NCBI RefSeq assembly: GCF_910592395.1
Contig: NC_088320.1
Span: forward strand, 6,262,001 to 6,326,000
Direction: 5' to 3'
Source: Lineus longissimus
Lineage: Eukaryota > Nemertea > Pilidiophora > Heteronemertea > Lineidae
Length of the DNA stretch: 64,000 bases
Part shown: one piece after another, positions 25,901 to 33,406 of the stretch
Layout of the letters: each line of letters opens with the position of its first letter
Position numbering within the stretch: the first letter of the stretch is position 1
Notes under the pieces: model-generated
Told to the model about the DNA's origin: nothing
Databases searched by the model: none
What the model saw: only the letters and a program-made list of their open reading frames with translations
Made by a program: the position numbers and the translations under genes

Positions 25901-28900
25901 GTACCGATACGAATGTTCCTTCCCGTGAAAACAATCCTTGGTCTGTTGGAGGTTTCGGTTGCAGACGTGGATGTCGAGTTGGTAGACCATGGCAGGACAC
26001 ACGCTCAGGAACTCTGCCTCCGTAAGGCCGTTTTCGTATTTGAGCTGGTACGCCATGAAAAGCTGGGACGGAGTCATACACTGAAAATAGAAACATTTTC
26101 ATAAAGAATATTAAAGAGCATCCTTTTTTCACAGGTACTAGAAACAGGCCTTTTGTAAAACATAACCTCTTTTTAACAAATAAAGGGATACTGCAGATGG
26201 AACTTTATTGTTTATTTTCTCAGTCACTTCAGCGCCCTGCAAACTGGTGATTTTTCGTCGCTGCAATAATGATTGCATGCAACAAAAATTGATTGTTTGC
26301 CAAGGTCATTGCAGGGACAAGAATCACGGGTGGCAACCAGTGCGACCAACATCTAACCCAGTGATTATCGGTTTAACCGCAGATGATCAATATTTCATCG
26401 TTCATTGCAGCATAATTGTTGCAGGTCGCAATGACTAATATCATTTGTTTGCGGGCTAATTTGTCGTTCAGTTGTTAATCTGATTTCTACCCATGAAAAA
26501 AGACAATCACCATGAAATTGATGGTTACCATTAATTTTAATCAAATTAAATTGGGTCCGCTCAAATGAAGATGCCAACAGTTAAAACCTTTACATTCCAA
26601 CCATTTTATGAAATTCGTCAACAGAATATAGTGCACTTAAACAAAATGTGAAATGTGCATTTCCCATGACATCCAAGAGAACCATTTCCATAGTAACGAG
26701 ATAATCTACATGGATTTCCATAAATGAATGAAGCCGAATATTAATGCAATCAGACTTTCCCCATTTCGGTGTCCATTTTATAAATGAATAAACCCACTCT
26801 ATTCATTAATAAACTCCAAGTGTTGCACATCAATTTTCATGCCTACTCCACTCACATCCATTTGGGAAACTAGCACTAGACTATATCAGTTATATTATCA
26901 TGGTTTAGAGATCCCTGCGGACAGGAGAGTTTCATGACAGCAGCCTGCAATAGTCATTGCATACGACAAAATTTCTTGTTTGCAAGAGATCAATATCAAA
27001 GTCAGCGATGACCATTTTACTCACTGACAAGTGACCTTTGTGTTGCTTTTCACAGTGATATCTATTGCAGCCAATTGTTGCAATAAAAATTGCCTGTCAG
27101 CGAGGCACTTTAGGGGGTTAAACAATGTTCTCTCTAACTTTTTGACCTGTTTCGTAAGTTTCATAGACTTTTTTGAGGCCAACGCAATACAAGTACATGT
27201 ATATACCAAACTAGTTCATGTCAGATTAGAAATCAGTTTGTTATCAAGGAATCAAGCCAAGATCAACAGTAAGATCGCTAATGGCCTTACCCCTGTAACA
27301 TAGATAACATAGAAATAGAACGAAAAACAATAGGTGTCGATATTAATGAATAGGCCACTGTTTATAATTTATAATGAGAGTGGGAAAAGGGTCAATGACG
27401 CAAACCACTCGAATATTTCACCAAAATGAACCCAAACCAGGATGTTGAAGGCCATGCCCCCCCCCCCCCCCGCCTCAACACAGTAAATGTGAGGAGGCCA
27501 GTGCTTGTATGATTCAAAATGACCCCCCATCACGGAACTCCTCAAACAATTTCGACTCCCGTGCTCCGTGAGTGAACTTGTAGGAGACGATTCTGTTGGA
27601 AGCCATTTTGGTAGGCTCTGGTGCAACGGAGTCAATGCCACTGACAAACAAGCAGCGTGATATCACCAATAGCACTGCACGCAGTCACCAACTTTGGTAG
27701 GCTCTGGTGCAACGGAGTCAGTGCCACTGACAAACAAGCTGCGTGAATCACTAATAGCACTGCACGCACTCACCAGCTTTGGTAGGCTCTGGTGCAACGG
27801 TGTCAATGCCACTGACAAACAAGCTGCGTGATATCACCAACAGCACTGCACGCAGTCACCATCTTTGGTAGGCTCTGGTGCAACGGAGTCAATGCCACTG
27901 ACAAACAAGCTGCGTGATATCACCAACAGCACTGCACGCAATCACCAACTTTGGTAGGCTCTGGTGCAACGGAGTCAATGCCACTGACAAACAAGCTGCG
28001 TGATATCACCAACAGCACTGCACGCAGTCACCAGCTTTGGTAGGCTCTGGTGCAACGGAGTCAATGCCACTGACAAACAAGCAGGGTGATATCACCAATA
28101 GCACTGCACGCAGTCAGATTCATTAATCTGTCTTCCCGGAAATGGTTGAGCAACCAGAGATGTCATCGGTCAATTTATCTTCGGTACCAGTATATCAATC
28201 GAGGTACCAGCGTCTTTGTCATTGTTTGACACCCCAAGGCACCCATATATCTTATTACCTTAAATTTCAGTTCCGAGAATCGCTGAGTCATCAATGACAG
28301 CAGAAAGGGCCGTTCTTCATGCAAATCCGGGATTTCGAGATTAGACACTTTTTGCTGCTTGTTCACTCGCAGATGAATGTGTCATAAACCCGTGACTGCA
28401 GGTTACCTGGGATATGACATGGGACTGCAATCACTTATTACAGCCAATTCTGCCTCGAATATATGGACATTTTGTTTCTGTTAGATTTTCTTTATCTTTG
28501 ACCATTGGTTTCCCAGGTTCTGATCAATGATGATGTTTTCACAAGAAACTGGTTTAGTGTGATTTATATACTTGCAGGGCCATATCTAGCTAGAGGTGGC
28601 AGGGTGACCAAAACATGGTTTTCATGCAGTTATTTGGTTACAACAATAATGACAGGACAATTGAGAAAAAGGATAATTTGGCTAACAACGATAATGACAG
28701 ACAAAATTGTAAAAAAACGTAGTTTATAACAATAATGAAAGAGACAATTTGACAGTAGACAAGAAATTGTGACAAAGAGACAAAACTTGGAGAAATTGGA
28801 GAAAAGCAAAACTAAGCTTTTATTAGGGGGAGTTAAAGCACTGCCTGTCGCTGCGAAAGTTTTTATGATTAAATCCACAACAAAATACAACAGGTAATTC

Positions 28901-31215
28901 TATCACATTTTTTACATGAATTTAGGACGGATACCACAAAATACCTACCATTAAATGCCATGCATACTGAAATTATCGACAAGAGTATAAACTCTATCCA
29001 TCCTGTCGAAGTTCTGTCAAGAGTAATAAGCAAAGAGTGCATATATATTATACCATCACCTTTATTTGACAAGCCCAATTTTCTAGTATTATCATCGACA
29101 TTGTCACCAGCCTGTGCCATTCATTTGAGTACCTTCTCCACGTTTTGACCAGACTGTGGACTTGATTACTTTCACCTACATTCGACCAGCCGCTGTCAAT
29201 CGCTCATTTGAGCACCCTAACCCACATTTGACCAACAACAGTTGTTAATTTGAGTATCACTTCGCCCACATGTACACCAGCTAGAGGTGATCATTTGAGT
29301 TCCATCACCCACATCTGACCAGTCCCTTCCTTCAAACCCCCCCCCTCTCCTCCATTCCTCTGCCCAGGGGATTTCTGCAAGTACAGTGGAACCTCCTTTA
29401 GCGGACACCTCTCTATCAAGGACAACCTCTCTAATAAGGACACCAGTTTTGGTCGCAAATTGGTTGTCTTCATTCAATTTGACCTCTCTAATCAGTATAC
29501 CTCTGTATTAAGAACAGCACTTGTCAGTCCCGAGGGCATGCCTAATGGAGAGGTTCTACTACATTGGAGAACATCAGGCAGGATAGGCAAGCCGAGCGGG
29601 AAGGTAAGGGCTAATTTTGTGCTGGGAGCATGTAAGCCTAGGCCTCAAGTGGTTAAAATCATCACCAAATGTGAAGGTATAATATTAGTCTACCCCAATT
29701 TCCACAAGAGTCTAAAAAGGATTAACTCTTTCCGTGCAAATTGAGCCAAAGCCGCAGTGATTGAGGATAGATACAATGACAGTAAAACAGATACACACCA
29801 TCATATCAGTGCTATGGTTGTGTGGCTGTGGGAAATGAGGAAAATAGTCCATGAGATTCTTAGCCCGAAGAGTTAGCACCGTAAAGGCCTACATGCCGTA
29901 TGTTTTCATCAGGTAAATAGATACAAACATTGCCCTAGTGCAGCTATTATGCACACAAATTTGCTGAAACTTGGCATTCATAGCATTTGTATATCAATAT
30001 CTACACAATGGCATCGTTGGAGTTTTGATTATCCAATGTTTTTTATCCAGTCTACATGCATGCAACCATATCTCATCACTGAGTGGGGGACTCACTAAAA
30101 GAAAAAACGGGCCAAATCGGTCTTTAAGTGACTAATATGTTCAGTTAGGGCACTTGATCATGTCTGATTCAGGGATAAATACATTGAATAGTTTTGATGT
30201 ACATGCTATCAGATAAGAGAGACCCCTATCGGCAACTCCCTGTAACTATATCTGACCTACCAAGCGCCTGCCCATTGGCTACCTTTAAACTTGTTTTGAT
30301 AATCTTTCAGGGACAACCAGGTAGTAGGTTAGATATTCTACAGATTACCAAACATTTTTCCTGACATTTTAGTCTGGTTGTCTTAAAAAAATCATTACAG
30401 CTTGCAGCTTTAAATATTCTTGCCTGAGTGGTGGCTAAAATTAGAGTCAAAAAAGAGAAAGGCATCAAAGGAATAAGGAAATATCCATTCTGCTTCCCAA
30501 TTTCATCTTAACCAGTTTCTTTAACTGCACAAGAAGAGAACAAAAAATAAGAAAACTTTGAAACCAGTCATGAAATGTGTCAGCCTACCTGTGTTGGTTC
30601 TTGCGCAACAGCCCTCTTGGATCGACCATCGCTTGATTTCACGTGCTGTTTCCTTCCTCTCTGCGCCCCCTTGTGGTGGCGCTGCTGTTTAACGTGCCGA
30701 ATCTTCGTACTATTACGATCAAATGGCTCGATGGCGTCGGAAATCGCCGTCAGCAGCTTCTTCTTCCATTGCAAACGCTTCTTCTTCTTCTTCCTCGGTT
30801 TCTCAGTCCCGTTTTTAAAATGGTGATGACTTCTGTGTAAATTACGGAAACCCGACCCCGTATGATGATCATGAATGTCATGGTCTTCAATTTTGACCTG
30901 AGCCAATCCTAAGCTTTCCAAAAGGTGCTCAAAACCCTCAAATTCGATACGCCCTTCGTGTCCGTACTTTTTGAACAACAGTTTAATGAAATGTTTCTTC
31001 TCTTTCTCAATCATTTCACCTTGGCTCAGTTCATCATGGTCGCCACGGGAACCGTCTGTTCCATGCTCATGGTTGCTATGGTCTTCTTCTTCATCGCCAT
31101 GGTGATCATGGTCGTCGTGGTCACCAGCTGTGCGCACATGATCACCTGCTGACTGACAGGTGTGGAAGAATATCAGGAGAACAACACTGCTGACAATGAC
31201 CCAACAGTGCTTCAT
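4811..31215 (-). CDS. SLC39A10: Zinc transporter of the LIV-1 ZIP subfamily, complete, 8 coding exons
   Basis: Coding exons in transcript order are 31215-30589, 26080-25762, 12148-11979, 7429-7259, 6948-6837, 6295-5924, 5470-5283 and 4999-4811. All join in phase with GT-AG borders and give 715 aa. The product should import zinc (possibly Mn or Fe) across the plasma membrane. Residues 1-22 form a signal peptide. A His/Asp-rich ectodomain follows, with an FKKYG...[13 protein letters not shown] segment and a CPAMVYQL motif matching the CPALLYQ motif of ZIP6/ZIP10. TM4 carries HNFSD (555-559) and TM5 carries CHELPHEL (583-590), the metal-binding signature of LIV-1 ZIPs. A His-rich loop (GHGHSHGDG) precedes TM4. 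Human ZIP6 and ZIP10 are about 755 and 831 aa. I cannot tell ZIP6 from ZIP10 orthology; an undivided ancestor is likely. The symbol is therefore provisional. Confidence 0.92.
5283..5470 (-). CDS. SLC39A10: Zinc transporter exon 7: TM5-TM7
   Basis: Encodes [20 protein letters not shown] followed by hydrophobic TM6 ([14 protein letters not shown]) and TM7 ([16 protein letters not shown]). [10 protein letters not shown] is near-invariant in LIV-1 ZIPs. Splice sites are TTCTTTTCAG before the exon and GTAAGTG after it. Confidence 0.93.
5508..5665 (+). mobile_element. tRNA-derived SINE, copy 1
   Basis: The head has tRNA-like sequence with a pol III B-box-like GGTTCGGTCCC at 5555-5565, preceded by TAGTGGTTAGCATTGCTGGC. 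The body (CTGGCTCTTCACAGTCCTTA) matches a second copy at 9217. Its 3' end runs straight into the 42-bp minisatellite. Confidence 0.75.
5666..5923. repeat. 42-bp minisatellite carrying 5' splice-site and nuclear-receptor motifs
   Basis: About six units each contain CTGAAAGCCTTATA, CAGCTTGACC and (in most) TTGACCTTGACCTACC. On the minus strand most units read GGTAGGTCAAGG, identical to the donor of the catalytic ZIP exon, which forms the array's edge. TGACCTTGA is the complement of TCAAGGTCA. Confidence 0.9.
5924..6295 (-). CDS. SLC39A10: Zinc transporter exon 6: catalytic TM4-TM5
   Basis: The key exon. It encodes a Ser-rich loop, the metal-binding GHGHSHGDG stretch, [19 protein letters not shown] (TM4) and [12 protein letters not shown] (TM5). 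The donor (G|GTAGGT) falls inside the LG of HELPHELGD. This same donor sequence is the first unit of the 42-bp minisatellite that fills the adjacent intron (5666-5923). Confidence 0.95.
6837..6948 (-). CDS. SLC39A10: Zinc transporter exon 5: cytosolic loop
   Basis: A 112-bp exon with good splice sites (GTTATTGCAG before it, GTGAGC after it). It encodes [20 protein letters not shown] and a short tail in the intracellular loop between TM3 and TM4. Its sequence is poorly conserved, but phases with exons 4 and 6 match exactly. Confidence 0.8.
7259..7429 (-). CDS. SLC39A10: Zinc transporter exon 4: TM3
   Basis: Encodes 57 residues: an acidic lead ([16 protein letters not shown]), then [19 protein letters not shown], the conserved TM3 of LIV-1 ZIPs, then a basic tail (EKKKQRKRK). 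Phase 0 at both ends. Confidence 0.92.
8655..8902 (+). mobile_element. TTAA-flanked dispersed repeat, copy 1
   Basis: Begins TTAAAGGCCTACACAG and ends in GGTGTACCCCTTTGA, whose complement resembles the start. Internal landmarks (CATAATAACTG, CTACAGCATTGTG, GCATTTCTATTTTC) are shared with 13923-14152 and, inverted, with 52623-52722. No ORF. It resembles a non-autonomous DNA transposon with a TTAA target. Confidence 0.65.
9217..9378 (+). mobile_element. tRNA-derived SINE, copy 2
   Basis: Same family as 5508-5665: TAGTCGTTAGCACTGCTGGT, a B-box-like GGTTCGATCCT at 9274-9284, then the body CTGGCTCTTTAGAGTCCTTC. About 100 bp after its end begins the 37-bp satellite. Confidence 0.75.
9481..10397. 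repeat. 37-bp satellite, about 25 copies, each with a CCAAT pentamer
   Basis: Very uniform head-to-tail units containing TGATGCAGAACC, TGTCACTTGG and CCAATGAACCCCAT. Variation is mostly A/G after GAACC and CCAAT versus CTAAT. It lies in the ZIP intron between exons 3 and 4. Unit length is not a multiple of three, so it is not protein-coding. Confidence 0.95.
10398..11978. other. Intronic DNA with no recognised feature
   Basis: Rest of the 4.5 kb intron between exons 3 and 4. I see AT-rich unique sequence and no tRNA, rRNA or coding exon. Short ORFs here lack recognisable protein. Confidence 0.5.
11979..12148 (-). CDS. SLC39A10: Zinc transporter exon 3: TM1-TM2
   Basis: Encodes a segment starting [19 protein letters not shown] and ending [12 protein letters not shown], matching the [20 protein letters not shown] hallmark of ZIP TM2. 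It is flanked by introns of 13.6 kb (5') and 4.5 kb (3'). Confidence 0.92.
12284..12447 (+). mobile_element. CAGTGGAACC-type MITE
   Basis: Starts CAGTGGAACCTCCCTAAGCG after TA and ends in GATAGAGAGGTTCTACTA, so the last bases have decayed. Same orientation as the 3160 copy. A second, unrelated inverted-repeat element follows 20 bp later. Confidence 0.8.
12468..12691. mobile_element. MITE with CACACTCTTAG termini (224 bp)
   Basis: Left end CACACTCTTAGAAATAAAGG and right end CCTTTATTCCTAAGAGTGTG are inverted repeats of about 20 bp. The interior is also partly palindromic around AGGTTTTT/AAAAACCT. Short ORFs run through on both strands because of this symmetry; none is a credible gene. Confidence 0.8.
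13923..14152 (+). mobile_element. TTAA-flanked dispersed repeat, copy 2
   Basis: Homologous over its length to 8655-8902: starts TTAAAGGCCTACTGAG and ends GGTGTACCACTTC. It lies in the 13.6 kb ZIP intron. Confidence 0.65.
15055..15274. repeat. 24-bp minisatellite, about 9 copies
   Basis: Units contain GAATAGCCCAGATGCTACAT and a palindromic ACATGT. Because 24 is divisible by three, several frames stay open on both strands and yield artificial repeat ORFs (for example 14931-15386). No splice or family evidence supports coding. Confidence 0.93.
15275..18515. other. Intronic DNA with no recognised gene
   Basis: Part of the long ZIP intron between exons 2 and 3. Contains AT-rich unique sequence and, near 17636-17680, another tandem TGACCTTGACCTTGA stretch like those beside the last ZIP exons. 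ORFs such as 17868-18167 are not recognisable as protein. Confidence 0.5.
18516..18605 (+). mobile_element. CAGTGGAACC-type MITE fragment
   Basis: Internal fragment with AGACACTAGTTTCGGTCC, GGTTTCCATTCAATTGGACC and CAGGACACCTCTCTTTAAAG. Both termini are missing. Confidence 0.65.
18981..19152 (-). mobile_element. CAGTGGAACC-type MITE, inverted copy
   Basis: Reads from a degraded CTATAGAACATCTCTACTAA end to TGTCCGCTAAGGTTCCACTG, the reverse of the 3160 copy. It keeps all internal family segments. Confidence 0.75.
20100..20460. repeat. Degenerate repeats of a TATGTGAAACACAC motif
   Basis: About ten irregularly spaced copies of ATGTGAAACAC(A/T), often with GAAGTATGCACA between them. Order and spacing have decayed. 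No coding potential. Confidence 0.75.
21618..21937. repeat. Tandem duplication, 2 x 160 bp
   Basis: CTCAAAATGGTG(T/C)TGCCATC begins each copy (21618 and 21778). The copies differ at only a few positions. Each holds an imperfect palindrome around GCATGTCACAGGGACATGC. Confidence 0.9.
22032..22119. mobile_element. Short hairpin MITE (88 bp), TA-flanked
   Basis: Ends CAGGGTGGCCCAGAAT / ATTCTGGGCCACCCTG are inverted repeats with AT-rich flanks. It is bounded by TA on both sides. No ORF. Confidence 0.8.
22464..22613. mobile_element. Small foldback element (150 bp)
   Basis: Two arms of about 57 bp: CCAACAGGAATTTAAAATAG ... GGAAATTGAGA on the left is matched by the complement of TCTCAATTTCACCAGC ... 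AATTTCCTGTGG on the right. Arms are clearly diverged. Confidence 0.7.
22814..23393. mobile_element. Large palindromic MITE (580 bp), TA-flanked
   Basis: Starts TGGGCAGTTATTTCCACATA and ends GCGGAAATAACCGCCCA with TA on both sides. The arms stay complementary for roughly 200 bp, including CGTCTCCGTTAAAACGAGCG. Five or more internal copies of AAATAGACGTTTGGTGGCGC alternate in orientation, making a nested hairpin. No transposase ORF. Confidence 0.85.
23394..25761. other. Intronic DNA with no recognised feature
   Basis: Final part of the intron before ZIP exon 2. Short ORFs lack family resemblance and there are no clear repeats. Confidence 0.45.
25762..26080 (-). CDS. SLC39A10: Zinc transporter exon 2: CPALLYQ-type ectodomain
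   Basis: Encodes residues 210-316 with MTPSQLF, the CPAMVYQLD motif and a partner Cys in the following LDIHVC segment. A His/Asp-rich run ([20 protein letters not shown]) precedes the first membrane span. In ZIP5/6/10 this membrane-proximal region is the prion-protein-like fold. Phase is preserved: the exon leaves one base (A), completed by exon 3. Confidence 0.9.
27608..28117. repeat. 86-bp minisatellite, about 6 copies
   Basis: Units contain TTGGTAGGCTCTGGTGCAAC, GGAGTCAATGCCACTGACAA and AGCACTGCACGCAGTCACC. The copies are close to identical. It lies in the first ZIP coding intron, preceded by a C homopolymer near 27458-27471. Confidence 0.93.
28118..29383. other. Intronic DNA with low-order repeats
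   Basis: Contains irregular ACAATAATGACAG repeats (28635-28745) and degenerate CATTTGA(G/C)..CACCC..CACATTTGACC repeats (29090-29330). No gene seen. Confidence 0.5.
29384..29561 (+). mobile_element. CAGTGGAACC-type MITE
   Basis: Begins CAGTGGAACCTCCTTTAGCG after TA; its end is a decayed GGAGAGGTTCTACTA. Near full length and in the same orientation as 3160. Confidence 0.8.
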
Positions 31216-31247
31216 TTTCGATTTCTATCTTCAGCCGTGTTGCAAAT
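30589..31247 (-). CDS. SLC39A10: Zinc transporter exon 1: signal peptide and His-rich ectodomain
   Basis: The ATG is at 31215-31213 and coding runs to the donor after 30589. The 209 codons hold a hydrophobic signal peptide, [20 protein letters not shown]-type metal-binding stretches, the SFEGLEKLL-like segment of ZIP6/10, and a Lys/Arg-rich tail. A strong acceptor (TTTGTCTTTACAG) lies just before 31247, so about 32 nt of 5' UTR belong to this exon and a non-coding first exon lies further upstream, not identified. Confidence 0.9.
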
Positions 31248-32262
31248 CTGTAAAGACAAAAAGTTCTCTTTATCAGCTTTTTCAAAATACAAATCCTTGA
31301 TTTAAAAAAAAATCATTTTGATAGTTCCACAGTCAATCTGAAAGAAAACACTTTTGTTATATTACGCATCTTGGAATATCCACTAGTCATGGCAATGACA
31401 ACATGACAATTGTAATCAGAAACGAACACCGATGGGTTAAATCTCAATCAATCGCCACGTTGTCAAGGCAACGACGCGGCGATAAAAATGCTTGCTTTCC
31501 GAGCACCTACAAGCCTACTCCTTATCCGAAACAAGAAACTCACTGGTGTGACGGGAATTCCAGATCACTCAAGCAAAGAGCCAATCTTTAAAACTGCAGG
31601 GGTGCATCAATTCGATAATCTATTCCGTCGCAGGCTTTACACGCATGTCTTCTAACTTGCCAATGAATGATCTCAACATAATAGTTCATCGAAGAACACC
31701 TGCACAAAAAGGCTATTACGCACTGATAACATTAAGCAGTCAACTTTGTTTAAGTTCATATCATAGGGTCAAGTGTCTTTTAAGAGAATCAGCAACATTG
31801 TCAACATGAAAGTTCATCAAATCACTTCAGATCCCAAAAGGCTACTACATGCACTGCATTGTATATTGATTACATTAATCAATCAACTTTTTTTCCTTAA
31901 GTTTATATCATTAGAGTCAAGTGTCATTTTCGTGTCTCTTACTTTTTGGGATTGGCAAAATCGTCTGAAAAAAACGTTTCTCTGTGGTAATGTATCTATG
32001 TAATGAAGTAATATGTAGTGATATGAGAAATATTAGGAAGTTGTTGTATTTTGACATCTCTTAAAACCTTTCTAGATTCCAAACAGTTCAGCTGATATTT
32101 TAAGAGTTCACAGGAGTTTCCAGTTAGTAAAACCAATTTCGTATTGTATTTTACTTTAACCAGCATGACAATTTTGTTATTAGTTCATTAGTTCGTGTAC
32201 ATCTCGACAATAACATTAGCAACTTGTATCCCCAAATTCATAATAACAAATTGAAATGTATA
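31248..32262. other. Upstream region of the zinc transporter
   Basis: Should contain the upstream 5' UTR exon and promoter of the minus-strand ZIP gene or its first intron. I see only AT-rich DNA and cannot point to a TATA box, initiator or metal-response element with confidence. Confidence 0.35.
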
Positions 32263-33266
32263 CAGTGGAACCCCGGTAACACGACCACCCAAGGGACTAA
32301 GCCGAAGTGGTCGTGTTACCGGGGTGGTCGCGTTAGTGAATTTAAGAATCATAAGTAGGTTTTCCCGCCAAAACATCGTCCTGCTGTGTGTACATTGCCA
32401 TGCATGAATGACTACGCCACCGGGTGATTCGATAATTTTGTGTGTATAGTACGGATAAAAAATCATTTTCTTGAGTGTTTTGCGTTTAATTTGCAACTTA
32501 TGTAAATGAGTAAATAAACTGACGAGAGCTAATTAGACCAAACATTACATTAAAACTTGAGCATGCTAATTAGAACAAGCATGTAATTCACACCATCGGC
32601 AGCTGCCCTTCTTGATGTCAAGCTAATATTCCCGCTAACATTGAGAGAGGTGATGTGAGAAGATGTTGAGAATTCTTCCTGATGTCTTCCTGCTTTAACT
32701 TCAGCCAATTTGAACTGGTACTGATTAAATCATCTTTTTAATAACGTATTTTATCAACATTACGACGTAGTAAGCATTCTTTACTTTGAGTATCGGTACT
32801 CTTACTAATCAACATAATTGATTTGTCCTAAAAACGACGTGTGCATGCCTCTTGACATCATTTAATACTAAATGATGAAAACACAAACCGTGAGTCGAAA
32901 AGAAAGTTTATTCTTCATTTTATTTGCGCTCACATTTGATCAAACTCACTTACACATCATTTATTTTCATATGGATTCCCATGTGTTCGAGGTGCTAATT
33001 ATCAACACGGATTTGCGAGAAGGTGCCAATTGATACGATGCGGTCATGGTTGATTACGGCAATTAGGCCTCATGGTCGCGTTAGCGGGGTTAATTTGCAG
33101 TTTGGGAGCGACCAAGCTGGTGGTCGCGGTCTGGGTACCGGGGTGGTCGTGTTAGCGAGGGCCAGTTAATGGGAATTAGAGAGAAAACCATTCGGGACCG
33201 GAGAATTTTGGTCGTGTTCGCGGGGTGGTCGCGTTACTGAGGTGGTCGCCGACCGGGGTTCCACTG
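32263..33266. mobile_element. Non-autonomous pogo/Tigger-like DNA transposon (1,004 bp)
   Basis: Left end CAGTGGAACCCCGGTAACAC and right end CGACCGGGGTTCCACTG are inverted repeats flanked by TA on both sides (32261-32262, 33267-33268). Subterminal GGTCG(C/T)GTTA(C/G)CGGGGTGG motifs recur at both ends. CAGT-starting ends plus a TA target site are typical of pogo/Tigger elements. There is no transposase ORF. It ends about 140 bp before the envelope ORF. Confidence 0.8.
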
Positions 33267-33406
33267 TAATTGTTAATTGGAAAAACTAATGAACCATACG
33301 GGTTATTAAGATGGACCATACGGGTTATGAAGATAAAAAGTTTAAATTAAAATTGTTATGAGGTACACGTCACTTAAGGGATGCCTGCGATATTGGTTCC
33401 TTGTAA

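Noticed and set aside
30575-31152. Plus-strand ORFs opposite ZIP exon 1
   Set aside because: Antisense shadows of the His-rich and Lys-rich ZIP coding exon.
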